A DNA stretch of 64,000 nucleotides from Rhodococcoides kyotonense (GTDB lineage: Bacteria; Actinomycetota; Actinomycetes; Mycobacteriales; Mycobacteriaceae): NCBI RefSeq assembly GCF_001645385.1, contig NZ_LVHI01000001.1:139276-203275 (forward strand), read 5' to 3'. A program made the translations under genes and the position numbers. The notes below the pieces were generated by a model. The model had not been told where the DNA came from, made no database searches, and saw only the letters and a program-made list of their open reading frames with translations. How positions within the stretch are numbered: position 1 is the stretch's first letter; every line of letters begins with the position of its first letter. This document shows, piece by piece, positions 1-9,112 of the stretch.

Positions 1-495
1 GACAAGATCCGGTACCCCGAGGGAGGCGTCTCCAACGAGGCGGTGCGCGAGATCAGGCGCATCAAGGCGCGCGTCGACTCCGAGCGGCTGCCGAAGGGAG
101 CCGACCCGGCCACGCACACCAAGCTCGGCCGCGGCGGACTCGCCGACATCGAGTGGACGGTGCAGTTGATCCAGCTTCGCCACGCGCACAACGTTCCCGC
201 ACTGCACAACACGTCGACCCTGCAGAGTCTCGACGCCATCGGCGCCGCGGAACTGCTCAGCGAGAACGACGTCGAATTGCTGCGCGAGGCATGGATTCTC
301 GCGACGAAGGCGCGCAACGCGCTCGTCCTCGTCCGAGGCAAGCCGACCGATCAACTGCCGGCCCCCGGCCACGTCCTGTCCGCGGTCGCCAAGGTCGCCG
401 GGTGGCCGAACGGCGACGCTGGAGAGTTCCTCGACAACTACCTGCGCGTGACGCGTCGGGCGAAGGCCGTCGTGGAGAGGGCGTTCGGCGGCTGA
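1..495 (+). CDS. glnE: Glutamine synthetase adenylyltransferase, C-terminal part
   Basis: The reading frame is open from the first base (DKIRYPEGG...) and stops at 493-495, so this is the 3' end of a gene that starts outside the window. GlnE adenylylates and deadenylylates glutamine synthetase in response to nitrogen status. The visible ~164 residues match the end of the second nucleotidyltransferase half and its helical tail; [12 protein letters not shown] is the conserved GlnE stretch. The substrate gene glnA lies 3.8 kb away on the other strand, as in M. tuberculosis (Rv2221c/Rv2220), but here an ABC transporter operon sits between them. Only 16 bp separate its stop from the convergent substrate-binding protein gene. 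Identification is firm; only the N-terminus is missing. Confidence 0.93.
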   Translation, partial: DKIRYPEGGVSNEAVREIRRIKARVDSERLPKGADPATHTKLGRGGLADIEWTVQLIQLRHAHNVPALHNTSTLQSLDAIGAAELLSENDVELLREAWILATKARNALVLVRGKPTDQLPAPGHVLSAVAKVAGWPNGDAGEFLDNYLRVTRRAKAVVERAFGG

Positions 496-511
496 TCTTC
501 GCCCGATCGCA

Positions 512-1489
512 TCAGCCGGTCGTGACGAAGCCCTCCGACACGAGCCAGTCTCGCGCGACGTCGGCGGGCTCCAGTCCTTCGACGTCGACCTGTCGGTTGA
601 GTTCGGTCATGACCTGATCGGTGAGCTTCTCGGAGATCGGCGCCATGACGTCGAGCACCTCGGGGTATGCGTCGGCGAACGACTTCTTCATCACCAGCGA
701 CGGGTTGTACTTCGGGAAGAACGACCGATCGTCTTCCAGCAGAACGAGATCCAGGGCGATGATGCGTCCGTCCGTGGTGAAGACCTCGCCGAACTTGCAC
801 TGATTGCCGTCGGCTGTCGCCTGGTAGATGATGCCCGTCTGCAAGATCTGGCGCGGCGCGGCGTCGGGGTTGAACTCGTACTTGGCTGCCATTCCCGGAT
901 AGCCGTCCTGGCGCACGTTGAATTCGGTTTCGACGCACGTGGTCGCCGCAGCAGGATCGGTACTGACGAGCCGCGCGTAGTCGGACAGGGTGCGGACGCC
1001 CGTCTGCTCGGCGGTCTGCCTGTTCATCGCGATCGCGTAGGTGTTGTTCATCGGGGCCGGATCGGCCCAGACCATGTCGTTCGCGGCGAGGTCGGCGTCT
1101 CGCGTGGCCTCGTACTGTTGCTGCGAGTCGGGGAGCGGAGTCTCGTTGCCCAGATAGTTGATCCACCCCGTGCCGGTGTACTCGTACGTCAGGTCGATCT
1201 GCCCGTCGAGTTGTGCGTCGCGGGTGCTGTTGGATCCCTGGATGTTCGTCAGGTCCCGCACGTCGGCGCCGGCGGCCGTCAACGCGAACTCGATGATGTA
1301 GCCGAGCGTGATCTGCTCGGTGAAATCCTTCGATCCCACGGTGATCTTGACCCCGTCGAGTTCCGGAATGGGTTCGATACTGCCCGGTCCGACCGGGAGC
1401 GGCACGGCACCACCCGATTCGAGACCGCAGCCGGCCACCAGCAGCCCCGACGCTGCGACGGCCAAGATCGATTTGACCACCGATTTCAT
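512..1489 (-). CDS. proX: Osmoprotectant ABC transporter substrate-binding lipoprotein (ProX/OpuCC type)
   Basis: A 325-residue glycine betaine/choline/carnitine-type solute receptor. The N-terminus is a lipoprotein signal with lipobox LLVAGC, so the mature protein is tethered to the outer face of the membrane. ITVGSKDFTEQITLGYIIEF is the typical start of the QAT-family binding domain, and YEYTGTGWINYLG matches the ligand-cage region. It is the last gene of a four-gene operon read towards lower coordinates and overlaps the preceding permease gene by 4 bp. The family assignment is secure. The exact ligand (betaine, carnitine, choline or another compatible solute) cannot be told from sequence. 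Confidence 0.9.
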   Translation of the reverse strand: MKSVVKSILAVAASGLLVAGCGLESGGAVPLPVGPGSIEPIPELDGVKITVGSKDFTEQITLGYIIEFALTAAGADVRDLTNIQGSNSTRDAQLDGQIDLTYEYTGTGWINYLGNETPLPDSQQQYEATRDADLAANDMVWADPAPMNNTYAIAMNRQTAEQTGVRTLSDYARLVSTDPAAATTCVETEFNVRQDGYPGMAAKYEFNPDAAPRQILQTGIIYQATADGNQCKFGEVFTTDGRIIALDLVLLEDDRSFFPKYNPSLVMKKSFADAYPEVLDVMAPISEKLTDQVMTELNRQVDVEGLEPADVARDWLVSEGFVTTG

Positions 1490-2304
1490 CGCAGTCCCTT
1501 CGGTCCGAGGAACTGTTCCGCGAGCGCGCCGAGCCAGTCGATGAACAGTGCGAGCGACACCGCGAGCACGGCGCCGACGACGAGAGTGACGTTGTCACGC
1601 AACTTGTATCCGGTGTCGATGAGAATTCCGAGCCCGCCTGCGCTGACCAGGAAGCACAGCGTCGCCGTGCCGACTGCCAACACGAGCGACGTACGCAGAC
1701 CCGCCAGGATGTACGGCACGGCCAACGGGAACTCGACCTTGCGCAGAACTGTCATCGCCGACATTCCTTGTCCGCGACCGGCGTCGATCAGCGTTCGGTC
1801 GACTTCCTGATAGCCGAGGATGGTGTTCCGTAGCACCGGCAGCAGCGAGTAGAAGGCAATGGGCAGCACGCCTATCCAGAACCCGGTCTGGCGGGTGGCC
1901 AGATAGAACAGCACCAACAGGCCGATCGCGGGTGCAGCGGCCCCGATGTTCGCGATGCCCACGAAAAACGGTGCGAGACGGGTGTATCCGGGTCGCGTGA
2001 GCAGCGTGCCGAGCGGAACCGCAACGAGGACGACGATGATCACGACGGCAGCGGTGATCAGAATGTGCTGCCACGTGAGCGTCACGATGTTCGAAATGCT
2101 GATACTGCCTTGCTGGGTTGCGGTCAGGTCGCGGCTGAAGGCCCAGATCAACACGCCCGCAACCAGAATCACGACGAGGACCGGCTGGACCAGCAATCGC
2201 ATCCGCTCGGCGCGGCGCGCCGCACCTCGCTCGGATGCTCCCTCGTCCGGCGGTGCCTCCATCTCCGGCGCCTCCGGCGTTCTCGACGCCTCCGATGTGG
2301 TCAT
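1486..2304 (-). CDS. Osmoprotectant ABC transporter permease
   Basis: A 272-residue inner-membrane permease with about six membrane segments and a BPD_transp_1 domain; the EFPLAVPYILAGLRTSLVLAVG stretch is the EAA loop that contacts the ATPase. A 50-residue polar N-terminal tail (TSEASRTPEAPEMEAPPDEG) precedes the first membrane helix (LLVQPVLVVILVAGVLIWAF) and is longer than usual for the family. It overlaps both neighbours by 4 bp, which suggests translational coupling. Together with the 216-residue permease encoded first in the operon it should form the ProW/ProZ-like heterodimeric channel; which of the two corresponds to ProW and which to ProZ is not clear. Confidence 0.9.
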   Translation of the reverse strand: MTTSEASRTPEAPEMEAPPDEGASERGAARRAERMRLLVQPVLVVILVAGVLIWAFSRDLTATQQGSISISNIVTLTWQHILITAAVVIIVVLVAVPLGTLLTRPGYTRLAPFFVGIANIGAAAPAIGLLVLFYLATRQTGFWIGVLPIAFYSLLPVLRNTILGYQEVDRTLIDAGRGQGMSAMTVLRKVEFPLAVPYILAGLRTSLVLAVGTATLCFLVSAGGLGILIDTGYKLRDNVTLVVGAVLAVSLALFIDWLGALAEQFLGPKGLR

Positions 2305-3500
2305 GCAGGCGCTCCCGCCGCGGCCACGTCGTCGTTGTCGTCGTGATCGTGCTCGTGTTCTTCTCGCATCTTCTGCAGGTGTCCGACGAGCGTGTCGATC
2401 GAGATGAGTCCGACGTACTCGCCGCGGTGCCCGGTGACGACCGTCGACGCCGTGCTTTCCGCGAGCAGAGCTTCGAGCGCATCCTGCAGTGTCGACTGGA
2501 CAGACACCAACTCACCGATCGGAGCGCCGACGCCGCGCAGCGACGACGCCGTCTGTAGGTGGGCGGGGGAGGCCCACCGAAGTGGCCTGCTTCGGTCGTC
2601 GAGGATCAGACCCCACTGCCACTTGCGTGAGCTGATCTTCCGTCGGAACTCGTCGACCGGGTCGCTTTCCTTGGCGGTCGGGCACTGCAGCAGCCGGACG
2701 TCTCGGATCCGCGTGAGCGTCAACTGCTTCAGCGACGCGTCGGCCCCGACGAAGCCGGCGACGGTGTCGTCCGCCGGGTTCGCGAGAATCGCTTCCGGGG
2801 TGTCGTACTGCAGAATCGTGGACTGGTTGCCGAGAACCGCGATGCGGTCGCCGAGCTTCACGGCCTCGTTGAAGTCGTGCGTCACGAACACGATCGTCTT
2901 GCCCAGCTCGGACTGCAGACGCATCAGCTCGTCCTGCAGCAGGCCACGGGTAATCGGATCGACGGCGCCGAACGGCTCGTCCATCAGCAGCACCGACGGG
3001 TCGGCGGCGAGAGCACGAGCGACGCCCACACGCTGCTGCTGACCGCCGGACAACTGACGTGGATAGCGGTCGCGATACGTGTCCGGATCGAGGCCGACGA
3101 GGTCGAGCATCTCGTCGATACGTGCCGCGATGCGCTTCTTGTCCCAACCGATCAGGCCGGGCACGGTACCGACGTTCTTCGAGATGGTCATGTGCGGGAA
3201 CAGCCCTGCCTGCTGGATCGAGTATCCGATCCCGCGTCGCAGCTCGTCCGGGTCGATCGACAGAGCGTCCTTGCCGTCGATCGTGATCTTGCCGGACGTC
3301 GGCTCGATGAGTCGGTTGATCATCCGCATCGTGGTCGTCTTGCCACACCCGGACGGACCGACGAACACCACGATTTCGCCGGCGGGAACCGTCATCGACA
3401 CGTTGTCGACGGCCGCGGCCTTCTGGCCTGGATACCGCTTGGTGACGGAGTCGAGCACGATGTCCACTCCGGAGACGTGCTGCCTGGTTGTTTCAGTCAC
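2301..3500 (-). CDS. proV: Osmoprotectant ABC transporter ATPase with CBS domains
   Basis: A 399-residue ATP-binding subunit of a glycine betaine-type importer. Walker A is GPSGCGKTTT (about residue 52), the signature is LSGGQQQRVGVARA, and Walker B is VLLMDEPFGAVDP. The C-terminal ~130 residues form a CBS pair, as in OpuA/ProV-type ATPases, where it senses ionic strength or c-di-AMP. The protein ends in an unusual acidic and histidine-rich tail (EEHEHDHDDNDD, residues ~380-391). The start is GTG at 3500, overlapping the upstream permease gene by 8 bp. The function is well supported; the signal sensed by the CBS pair is unknown. Confidence 0.92.
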   Translation of the reverse strand: MTETTRQHVSGVDIVLDSVTKRYPGQKAAAVDNVSMTVPAGEIVVFVGPSGCGKTTTMRMINRLIEPTSGKITIDGKDALSIDPDELRRGIGYSIQQAGLFPHMTISKNVGTVPGLIGWDKKRIAARIDEMLDLVGLDPDTYRDRYPRQLSGGQQQRVGVARALAADPSVLLMDEPFGAVDPITRGLLQDELMRLQSELGKTIVFVTHDFNEAVKLGDRIAVLGNQSTILQYDTPEAILANPADDTVAGFVGADASLKQLTLTRIRDVRLLQCPTAKESDPVDEFRRKISSRKWQWGLILDDRSRPLRWASPAHLQTASSLRGVGAPIGELVSVQSTLQDALEALLAESTASTVVTGHRGEYVGLISIDTLVGHLQKMREEHEHDHDDNDDVAAAGAPA

Positions 3501-4143
3501 GGATACCCCTCGATGTTGTGAGACGGCCGACGAGCACGAGAATGCCGTCGACGACGAGCGCGAGAACGACGATCAACACGGTCCCGGCGAGAGCTTGTGG
3601 GACGGCGTTGGGGCTGCCGACGCGAGACAGACCCGAGAAGATGAGGTTGCCGAGACCGGGACCCTTCGCGTATGCCGCGATTGCGAGAATGCCGAAGATC
3701 ATCTGCGTACTGACGCGCATTCCGGCGAGAATCGACGGCCACGCCAGCGGCATCTCGATGCGGGTCAGGATTTTCGTGCGGTTCAACCCCACGCCCTTGG
3801 CGGCGTCGGTGACCGCGGGATCGACCGACGCGAGGCCGATGATCGTGTTGCGGATGATCGGCAGCAGCGCGTACAGGACGAGGGCGGTGATCGTCGGAGC
3901 CACACCGAGTCCGAGAATTGGAATCAGCAGTCCGAGAAGCGCGAACGATGGGATCGTCAGAATCGTGCTCGCGAGCGCGGTCGCGATGGCCGACCCGGCG
4001 GGGGAGCGATAGACCAGAATTCCGACGACGACCGCGACGATGGTCGCTATCACGATGGACTGCACGACAGCGGACACGTGCAGATAGGAATCGGTGAGCA
4101 ACTGTTGTCGTCTGTCCGAGACGAAGGTCCAGAGAGCGTCCAT
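3493..4143 (-). CDS. Osmoprotectant ABC transporter permease, first gene of operon
   Basis: A 216-residue permease with five to six membrane segments and a BPD_transp_1 domain, the usual size for ProW/ProZ/OpuCB proteins. VGLNRTKILTRIEMPLAWPSIL is the EAA loop. It starts at ATG 4143 and is the promoter-proximal gene of the four-gene transporter operon (permease, ATPase, permease, binding protein). No clear Shine-Dalgarno sequence precedes it; the upstream 130 bp to the glnA terminator must hold the operon promoter, but I see no convincing -10/-35 pair there. Confidence 0.9.
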   Translation of the reverse strand: MDALWTFVSDRRQQLLTDSYLHVSAVVQSIVIATIVAVVVGILVYRSPAGSAIATALASTILTIPSFALLGLLIPILGLGVAPTITALVLYALLPIIRNTIIGLASVDPAVTDAAKGVGLNRTKILTRIEMPLAWPSILAGMRVSTQMIFGILAIAAYAKGPGLGNLIFSGLSRVGSPNAVPQALAGTVLIVVLALVVDGILVLVGRLTTSRGIRD

Positions 4144-4272
4144 TCGAGGTTATCCACCCTCTTCGCGAGTATGCGGTCTCGTTCGGCGGTTCCGAACGAG
4201 CGGCACGTACGAGAGTGGCTTACTTTGCACGCGGTTAAACCCGTTTTCGCCAAGTCGTTACCCAAGTGCACG

Positions 4273-4315
4273 AAAAAAGCCACCCGCACCGCCGGAATTC
4301 GGCGATGCGGGTGGC
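4273..4315 (-). terminator. Intrinsic terminator of glnA
   Basis: A 10-bp GC-rich stem (arms 4279-4288 and 4306-4315, GCCACCCGCA against TGCGGGTGGC) with additional inner pairing is followed, in the minus-strand direction, by six T residues (4278-4273). It lies 26 bp beyond the glnA stop codon. It is the only hairpin in this window with a clear T-tract. Confidence 0.88.
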
Positions 4316-4340
4316 AGGGTGACGCGGTGACGACGCGTGA

Positions 4341-5777
4341 TTACACGTCGTAGTACAGCTGGAACTCGTAGGGGTGCGGGCGCAGGTTGACCGGAGCGAT
4401 CTCCTGTTCGCGCTTGAGCGAGATCCAGGTCTCGATCAGGTCGGTCGTGAAGACGCCACCCTCGGTGAGGTACTCGTGGTCGGCTTCCAGGCGGTCGATG
4501 ACGGCGGACAGCGACGTCGGCGCCTGAGGAATGTTCTTGGCCTCCTCGGGCGGGAGCTCGTAGAGATCCTTGTCGACGGGGGCCAGCGGCTCGATCTTGT
4601 TCTTGATCCCGTCCAGGCCTGCCATCATCTGAGCCGCGAAGTTCAGGTACGGGTTGCCCGAGCTGTCCGGTGCGCGGAACTCGAGGCGCTTGGCCTTCGG
4701 GTTGTTGCCCGTGATCGGGATACGCACGGCAGCGGAACGGTTGCGCTGGCTGTAGACGAGGTTGATGGGAGCCTCGTAGCCGGGCACCAGGCGGTGGTAG
4801 GAGTTGATCGTCGGGTTGGTGAACGCCAACAGCGACGGAGCGTGGTGCAGGATGCCGCCGATGTAATGGCGAGCGAGATCCGACAGTCCGGCGTATCCGG
4901 CCTCGTCGTGGAACAGCGGCTTGCCGTCCTTCCACAGCGACTGGTGGACGTGCATGCCCGAACCGTTGTCACCGAAGAGCGGCTTCGGCATGAAGGTGGC
5001 CGACTTGCCGTACTTCCACGCGGTGTTCTTGACGATGTACTTGAACAGCTGCAGGTCGTCCGCGGCAGCGAGCAGGGTGTTGAACTTGTAGTTGATCTCG
5101 GCCTGTCCGCCGGTGCCGACCTCGTGGTGTCCACGCTCGAGCTCGAAGCCTGCGTTCTGCAGGTTCGTGGAGATCTCGTCGCGCAGGTCGACGTAGTGGT
5201 CGTACGGCGCGACCGGGAAGTATCCACCCTTCGGGCGAACCTTGTAGCCCAGGTTGGGGCTGCCGTCTGCGTTGACCTCGACACCGGTGTTCCACGAGCC
5301 GGAGATCGAGTCGACCTCGTAGAACGCACCGTTCATGGCGGAGTCGTATCGCACCGAGTCGAAGATGTAGAACTCGGCCTCGGCGCCGAAGAACGCGGTG
5401 TCGGCGATGCCGGTGGAGACCAGGTACTCCTCGGCCTTGCGCGCGACGTTGCGGGGGTCGCGGCTGTAGGACTCACGCGTGAACGGGTCGTGCACGAAGA
5501 AGTCGATATTCAGTGTCTTCGCGGCGCGGAAGGGGTCGACCTGAGCCGTCCGGACGTCGGGGAGGAGCATCATGTCCGACTCGTGGATGGACTGGAAGCC
5601 CCGCACGGACGAACCGTCGAACGCCAGACCGTCTTCGAAGACATCCTTGTTGAACGCCGACGCCGGGATGGAGAAGTGCTGCTGGGTGCCGGGAAGATCC
5701 GTGAAACGGATGTCCACGTACTCGACGTTTTCGTCGGCGATGAACTTGATGACCTCTTCGGCCGTGGTGAACGCCAC
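4341..5777 (-). CDS. glnA: Type I glutamine synthetase
   Basis: A 478-residue cytosolic dodecameric enzyme making glutamine from glutamate, ammonia and ATP; the counterpart of M. tuberculosis GlnA1. [25 protein letters not shown] is the typical N-terminus, [10 protein letters not shown] and the KRLEFRAPD stretch belong to the active site, and [10 protein letters not shown] carries the adenylylation tyrosine, which counts to Tyr406 as in M. tuberculosis. The modifying enzyme GlnE is encoded nearby. The start is GTG 5777, preceded by a strong AAAGGAG at 5784-5790. Upstream is a four-box GlnR-type operator overlapping the likely -35 region, and downstream an intrinsic terminator, so it is probably a single-gene unit under nitrogen control. 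Confidence 0.97.
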   Translation of the reverse strand: MAFTTAEEVIKFIADENVEYVDIRFTDLPGTQQHFSIPASAFNKDVFEDGLAFDGSSVRGFQSIHESDMMLLPDVRTAQVDPFRAAKTLNIDFFVHDPFTRESYSRDPRNVARKAEEYLVSTGIADTAFFGAEAEFYIFDSVRYDSAMNGAFYEVDSISGSWNTGVEVNADGSPNLGYKVRPKGGYFPVAPYDHYVDLRDEISTNLQNAGFELERGHHEVGTGGQAEINYKFNTLLAAADDLQLFKYIVKNTAWKYGKSATFMPKPLFGDNGSGMHVHQSLWKDGKPLFHDEAGYAGLSDLARHYIGGILHHAPSLLAFTNPTINSYHRLVPGYEAPINLVYSQRNRSAAVRIPITGNNPKAKRLEFRAPDSSGNPYLNFAAQMMAGLDGIKNKIEPLAPVDKDLYELPPEEAKNIPQAPTSLSAVIDRLEADHEYLTEGGVFTTDLIETWISLKREQEIAPVNLRPHPYEFQLYYDV

Positions 5778-5811
5778 CTGTTACTCCTTTGTCGTTTCCG
5801 TCGAGCAGCAC

Positions 5812-5863
5812 GTTATGGACTTCGTGTTGCCCGCCAGTCAAGGCTGTGTTTCGCCCGTGTTAC
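5812..5863 (-). promoter_or_regulatory. glnA promoter with GlnR-type operator
   Basis: Read on the minus strand, four 5-bp boxes are spaced exactly by six bases: GTAAC (5863-5859), GAAAC (5852-5848), TTGAC (5841-5837) and GCAAC (5830-5826). This fits the actinobacterial GlnR consensus gTnAc-n6-GaAAc repeated twice. TTGACT (5841-5836) can also act as a -35, with CATAAC (5817-5812) 18 bp downstream as a -10. The glnA GTG is 35 bp beyond. Box spacing is seen directly; GlnR as the regulator is inferred from known glnA control in Streptomyces and Mycobacterium. Confidence 0.75.
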
Positions 5864-5999
5864 ACGTCGCGTTCTGTACGTCACGCTTCGCGGAAGCGTC
5901 GAAAGCGGTCTCCGTGATCGGTGGGAGGGCGACGCTTCGCTTCACACCCTACGGTGACGCATTCTTTCGGCGTCGAGGTCGAAGCCTATCCTGGTAGCC

Positions 6000-6470
6000 A
6001 TGGCACGCATGACAGGCTCCTGGTTGTCCGGTCCGAACGCGGCGATGGACGACGACGGCACCGAACAGAAGTTCCCCGGTGAACGGCTCGGACTACCGTC
6101 CGACGGTCCAGGGGCGGTAGCAGGGCTGGGCCGGCGCATTCTCGCGCTGCTCGTCGACTGGCTCATGGCGATGGGAATCGGTGCGCTCGTGCTGAGTCTC
6201 ACGGGCTGGCAGCAGTCGCTGTCCACCGTCACGTTGCTGGTGTGGTTCGTGGTCGGCGTGTCGGCCGTGGCCGTCTTCTCGTTCACGCCGGGGCAGTTGA
6301 TCGTGGGAATTCAAGTGGCGCGTGTCGACGCTCGCGCACGGGTCGGATTCGTCCGCGCGTTGGTACGTACGTTCTTCATCGTCTTCGTCTTCCCGGCCGT
6401 GATCTCGGATCACGACGGACGCGGAATGCACGACCGGGCGACGGGCACCGCAATGCTGCGTGTGCGTTGA
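6000..6470 (+). CDS. RDD family membrane protein
   Basis: A 156-residue integral membrane protein with an RDD domain. The hallmark is GLGRRILALLVDWL near residue 43 (Arg and Asp-Trp of the first helix), followed by two further hydrophobic segments (LSTVTLLVWFVVGVSAVAVF and LVRTFFIVFVFPAVI). It corresponds in position to Rv2219A of M. tuberculosis, which also sits beside glnA. It is read away from glnA, sharing the 220-bp upstream region. The biochemical role of RDD proteins is not settled (some are Na+(Li+)/H+ antiporters), so none is assigned. Confidence 0.82.
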   Translation: MARMTGSWLSGPNAAMDDDGTEQKFPGERLGLPSDGPGAVAGLGRRILALLVDWLMAMGIGALVLSLTGWQQSLSTVTLLVWFVVGVSAVAVFSFTPGQLIVGIQVARVDARARVGFVRALVRTFFIVFVFPAVISDHDGRGMHDRATGTAMLRVR

Positions 6471-6497
6471 TTCTGCTCGAGCTGGGATTTTCTCGGA

Positions 6498-7253
6498 TCA
6501 GCGACGCTTGATGGTGCGCTGAACGCCCTTCATCTTCGCGCCTCCGGGGACGGGGCCCTTCGGCATAGCAGGCCCGCCCTTGGTGCCGAGTGCGGCGAGA
6601 CGTGACTCGATGGTGTCCATGCGCTTGCTGTCGATGTTGTTGGGCAGCTTGGTGAGGTACTTCTGCAGGCCCGAGAGCGGAATCTGGTTCTCGCCGTTGC
6701 CGACCACGATGTCGTAGATCGGGGTGTCGCCGACGAGGCGTGCCGTCTTTTTCTTCTCCTGTGCTAGAAGCGACTTGACTCGCTGCGGGGCGCCCTCGGC
6801 CACGAGGATCACGCCGGGCTTGCCGATGACGCGGTGGACGGCGTCGAGCTGCGTCGTGCCTGCGATCGCGTTGGTGACGCGCCAGGACCCGCGGAGGTTG
6901 TCGAGAGCCCACGCGGCCGCTCCGGCCTGACCGTCGGCCTTCGTGTACACCGACTTCTGGACGCGACGTCCGAAGATGATGAATGCGACCAGTACACCGA
7001 TCAGAAGTCCGAACGGCAGCAGGAACCATTCGATTCCGAAGATCAGACCGATCAGGAACGCGACGACGGCGATGCCGACGATCGCTCCGATCATCAGCGG
7101 GAGAAGAAGTTTGTCTTCCTTCCGCTGCATCTGGAACGCCTGCCAGAGCTGACCGCGTCGTTCCTTCGATGCCTGCTTGCGTGCAGCCTTCGCTGCCGCT
7201 TTTGCTTCCTTGCTGGGCTTACCTGCTTTGCCCGCTTTACTGCCGTTCGCCAT
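6498..7253 (-). CDS. DUF4191 family membrane protein
   Basis: A 251-residue protein like Rv2219. The first ~45 residues are Lys/Ala-rich and basic (KAGKAGKPSKEAKAAAKAARK), followed by two adjacent membrane helices (LLLPLMIGAIVGIAVVAFLIGLIFGI and WFLLPFGLLIGVLVAFIIFG), then a soluble domain of about 150 residues ending in a basic tail. This topology is typical of DUF4191. It lies 55 bp beyond the lipA start-proximal operon end and is read in the same direction as, but upstream of, nothing obvious; its stop faces the RDD gene. Function unknown. Confidence 0.85.
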   Translation of the reverse strand: MANGSKAGKAGKPSKEAKAAAKAARKQASKERRGQLWQAFQMQRKEDKLLLPLMIGAIVGIAVVAFLIGLIFGIEWFLLPFGLLIGVLVAFIIFGRRVQKSVYTKADGQAGAAAWALDNLRGSWRVTNAIAGTTQLDAVHRVIGKPGVILVAEGAPQRVKSLLAQEKKKTARLVGDTPIYDIVVGNGENQIPLSGLQKYLTKLPNNIDSKRMDTIESRLAALGTKGGPAMPKGPVPGGAKMKGVQRTIKRR

Positions 7254-7308
7254 GCTTCACAGGATACGTCCCGCCGCGGCGACCACTGTCACCGCGGCGG
7301 TAAGAGAT

Positions 7309-8322
7309 TCAGTGTGCGGCGAGACGCGCCATCAACGAGCTGGCTTCCTGCGATGCGTCGCCGCCCTCGGCGAGGTGGCTCATGCTCTCCGGCAGTTCGC
7401 GGCCGTGGTGGGCCATCGCCTGCGCGTAGAGACGTCCGGCGCGGTACGACGAGCGGACCAACGGCCCTGCCATGACGCCGGCGAAGCCGATCTCGGTGGC
7501 GTATTCGGAGTGCTCGACGAACTCCTCGGGCTTGACCCAGCGCTCGACGGGGTGGTGCCGCGGCGAGGGACGCAGGTACTGCGTGATCGTCAGGATGTCG
7601 CAGCCGGCCTCGTGCAGATCGCGGATCGCTTCCTGCACTTCTTCCGGCGTCTCGCCCATGCCGAGGATCAGGTTGGACTTGGTGACCAGGCCGTCGTCGC
7701 GGGCGGCGGTGATGACGTCCATCGACCGCTGGTAGCGGAACGCGGGGCGGATGCGCTTGAAGATGCGGGGGACCGTCTCGACGTTGTGCGCGAGCACCTC
7801 CGGCCGCGAGGAGAAGACCTCGGCGAGCTGGTCGGGCTTGGCGTTGAAGTCGGGGATGAGAAGCTCGACACCGGTGTTGGGGTTGAGTTTCTTGATGTAG
7901 CGCACGGTTTCGGCGTACAGCCAGGCGCCGCCGTCTTCCAGGTCGTCGCGGGCGACGCCGGTGATGGTGGAGTAGCGCAGGCCCATGGCCTGGACGCTCT
8001 CGGCGACACGGCGTGGCTCGTCGCGATCGAGGGCTTCGGGCTTGCCGGTGTCGATCTGGCAGAAGTCGCAGCGGCGGGTGCACTGCTCGCCGCCGATGAG
8101 GAACGTCGCCTCGCGGTCTTCCCAGCATTCGTAGATGTTGGGGCAGCCGGCTTCTTCGCAGACGGTGTGCAGACCCTCTCGCTTGACCAGACCCTTGAGA
8201 TCGGAATACTCCGGTCCCATCTTGGCTCGGGTCTTGATCCAGTTGGGTTTGCGTTCGATCGGGGTCTCCGCGTTTCGGATCTCGAGGCGGAGCAGTTTGC
8301 GTCCTTCTGGAACCACAGTCAC
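7309..8322 (-). CDS. lipA: Lipoyl synthase
   Basis: A 337-residue radical SAM enzyme inserting two sulfurs into octanoyl groups on E2 and H proteins. Both iron-sulfur clusters are ligated: the auxiliary cluster by Cys55, Cys60 and Cys66 ([12 protein letters not shown]) and the SAM cluster by Cys81, Cys85 and Cys88 (CTRRCDFC); the conserved C-terminal RSSYRAG is present. Start GTG 8322 was chosen because [26 protein letters not shown] aligns with the M. tuberculosis N-terminus. It follows lipB by 10 bp and forms an operon with it. A C-terminal extension of about 25 residues ([21 protein letters not shown]) exceeds the mycobacterial protein. Confidence 0.97.
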   Translation of the reverse strand: MTVVPEGRKLLRLEIRNAETPIERKPNWIKTRAKMGPEYSDLKGLVKREGLHTVCEEAGCPNIYECWEDREATFLIGGEQCTRRCDFCQIDTGKPEALDRDEPRRVAESVQAMGLRYSTITGVARDDLEDGGAWLYAETVRYIKKLNPNTGVELLIPDFNAKPDQLAEVFSSRPEVLAHNVETVPRIFKRIRPAFRYQRSMDVITAARDDGLVTKSNLILGMGETPEEVQEAIRDLHEAGCDILTITQYLRPSPRHHPVERWVKPEEFVEHSEYATEIGFAGVMAGPLVRSSYRAGRLYAQAMAHHGRELPESMSHLAEGGDASQEASSLMARLAAH

Positions 8323-8332
8323 GGAATCGATG

Positions 8333-9091
8333 CTACGCGCCGAACTTCACCGTGGTGAATTGCGGGTTACCGGACGGCGAGGCCGGTTCCGGCTGGAGGA
8401 CGGGGTGGTCGGAGACCGCGAGCTCTCCGTCCAGAGCGGCGACTACGGCGGCGGTGACGGCAGGTGTTACATCCGCGATGCTCACGTCCCGCCGGAGTTC
8501 GCTCGACAGCGACGTCACGCCTGCGTCGGCGATGCCGCACGGCACGATGGCGTCGAAGCCGGTCATCGTCGAATTGCAGTTCAACGAGAATCCGTGCAGC
8601 GTGACGCCGCGTTGCACGCGCACGCCGATCGCGGCGATCTTGCGTTCGGGGAGCCATACGCCGTCTCGCTGGGCCGAGGCGAGCCACACACCGGAGCGGC
8701 CGTCGACCCGGCCGCACGCAATACCCAGATCGGTGCAGACGGTGATGAGCGCTTCTTCGATCCGGCGCACGTAGTCGACGACGTCGATCGGCTGTGCGAG
8801 CTTGACGATCGGGTACCCGACGAGTTGTCCTGGGCCGTGCCAGGTAATCTTGCCGCCGCGGTCGACCTCGATGACCGGAGTGCCGTCCTGCGGACGGTCT
8901 TCGGGCGACGTGCGTCGGCCCGCGGTGTACACGGACGGGTGTTCCAGCAGCAGAAGGGTGTCGCGGCCGTTGCCCTCGGCGCGCATGTCGGCGAGGGCGC
9001 GCTGACGATCCCATGCCTCGAGGTAGTCCGTGTGTCCGATCTCCTGGACGTCGATCGAGTCGGAACTTTCCCTCGCGGATCGTGTGCTCAT
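8333..9091 (-). CDS. lipB: Octanoyltransferase (lipoyl(octanoyl) transferase)
   Basis: A 252-residue cytosolic enzyme transferring octanoate from acyl carrier protein to lipoyl-domain lysines, the step before LipA. The catalytic pair is visible: Cys185 ([13 protein letters not shown]) and Lys151 ([10 protein letters not shown]). [17 protein letters not shown] is the substrate-tunnel signature. It begins at ATG 9091 and ends 10 bp before lipA. Its likely acceptor, the two-lipoyl-domain E2 protein, is encoded 1 kb upstream on the same strand, so the cluster pairs lipoate synthesis with its main consumer. Confidence 0.96.
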   Translation of the reverse strand: MSTRSARESSDSIDVQEIGHTDYLEAWDRQRALADMRAEGNGRDTLLLLEHPSVYTAGRRTSPEDRPQDGTPVIEVDRGGKITWHGPGQLVGYPIVKLAQPIDVVDYVRRIEEALITVCTDLGIACGRVDGRSGVWLASAQRDGVWLPERKIAAIGVRVQRGVTLHGFSLNCNSTMTGFDAIVPCGIADAGVTSLSSELRRDVSIADVTPAVTAAVVAALDGELAVSDHPVLQPEPASPSGNPQFTTVKFGA

Positions 9092-9112
9092 ACCGGCGAG
9101 ATTACGCCCCCG

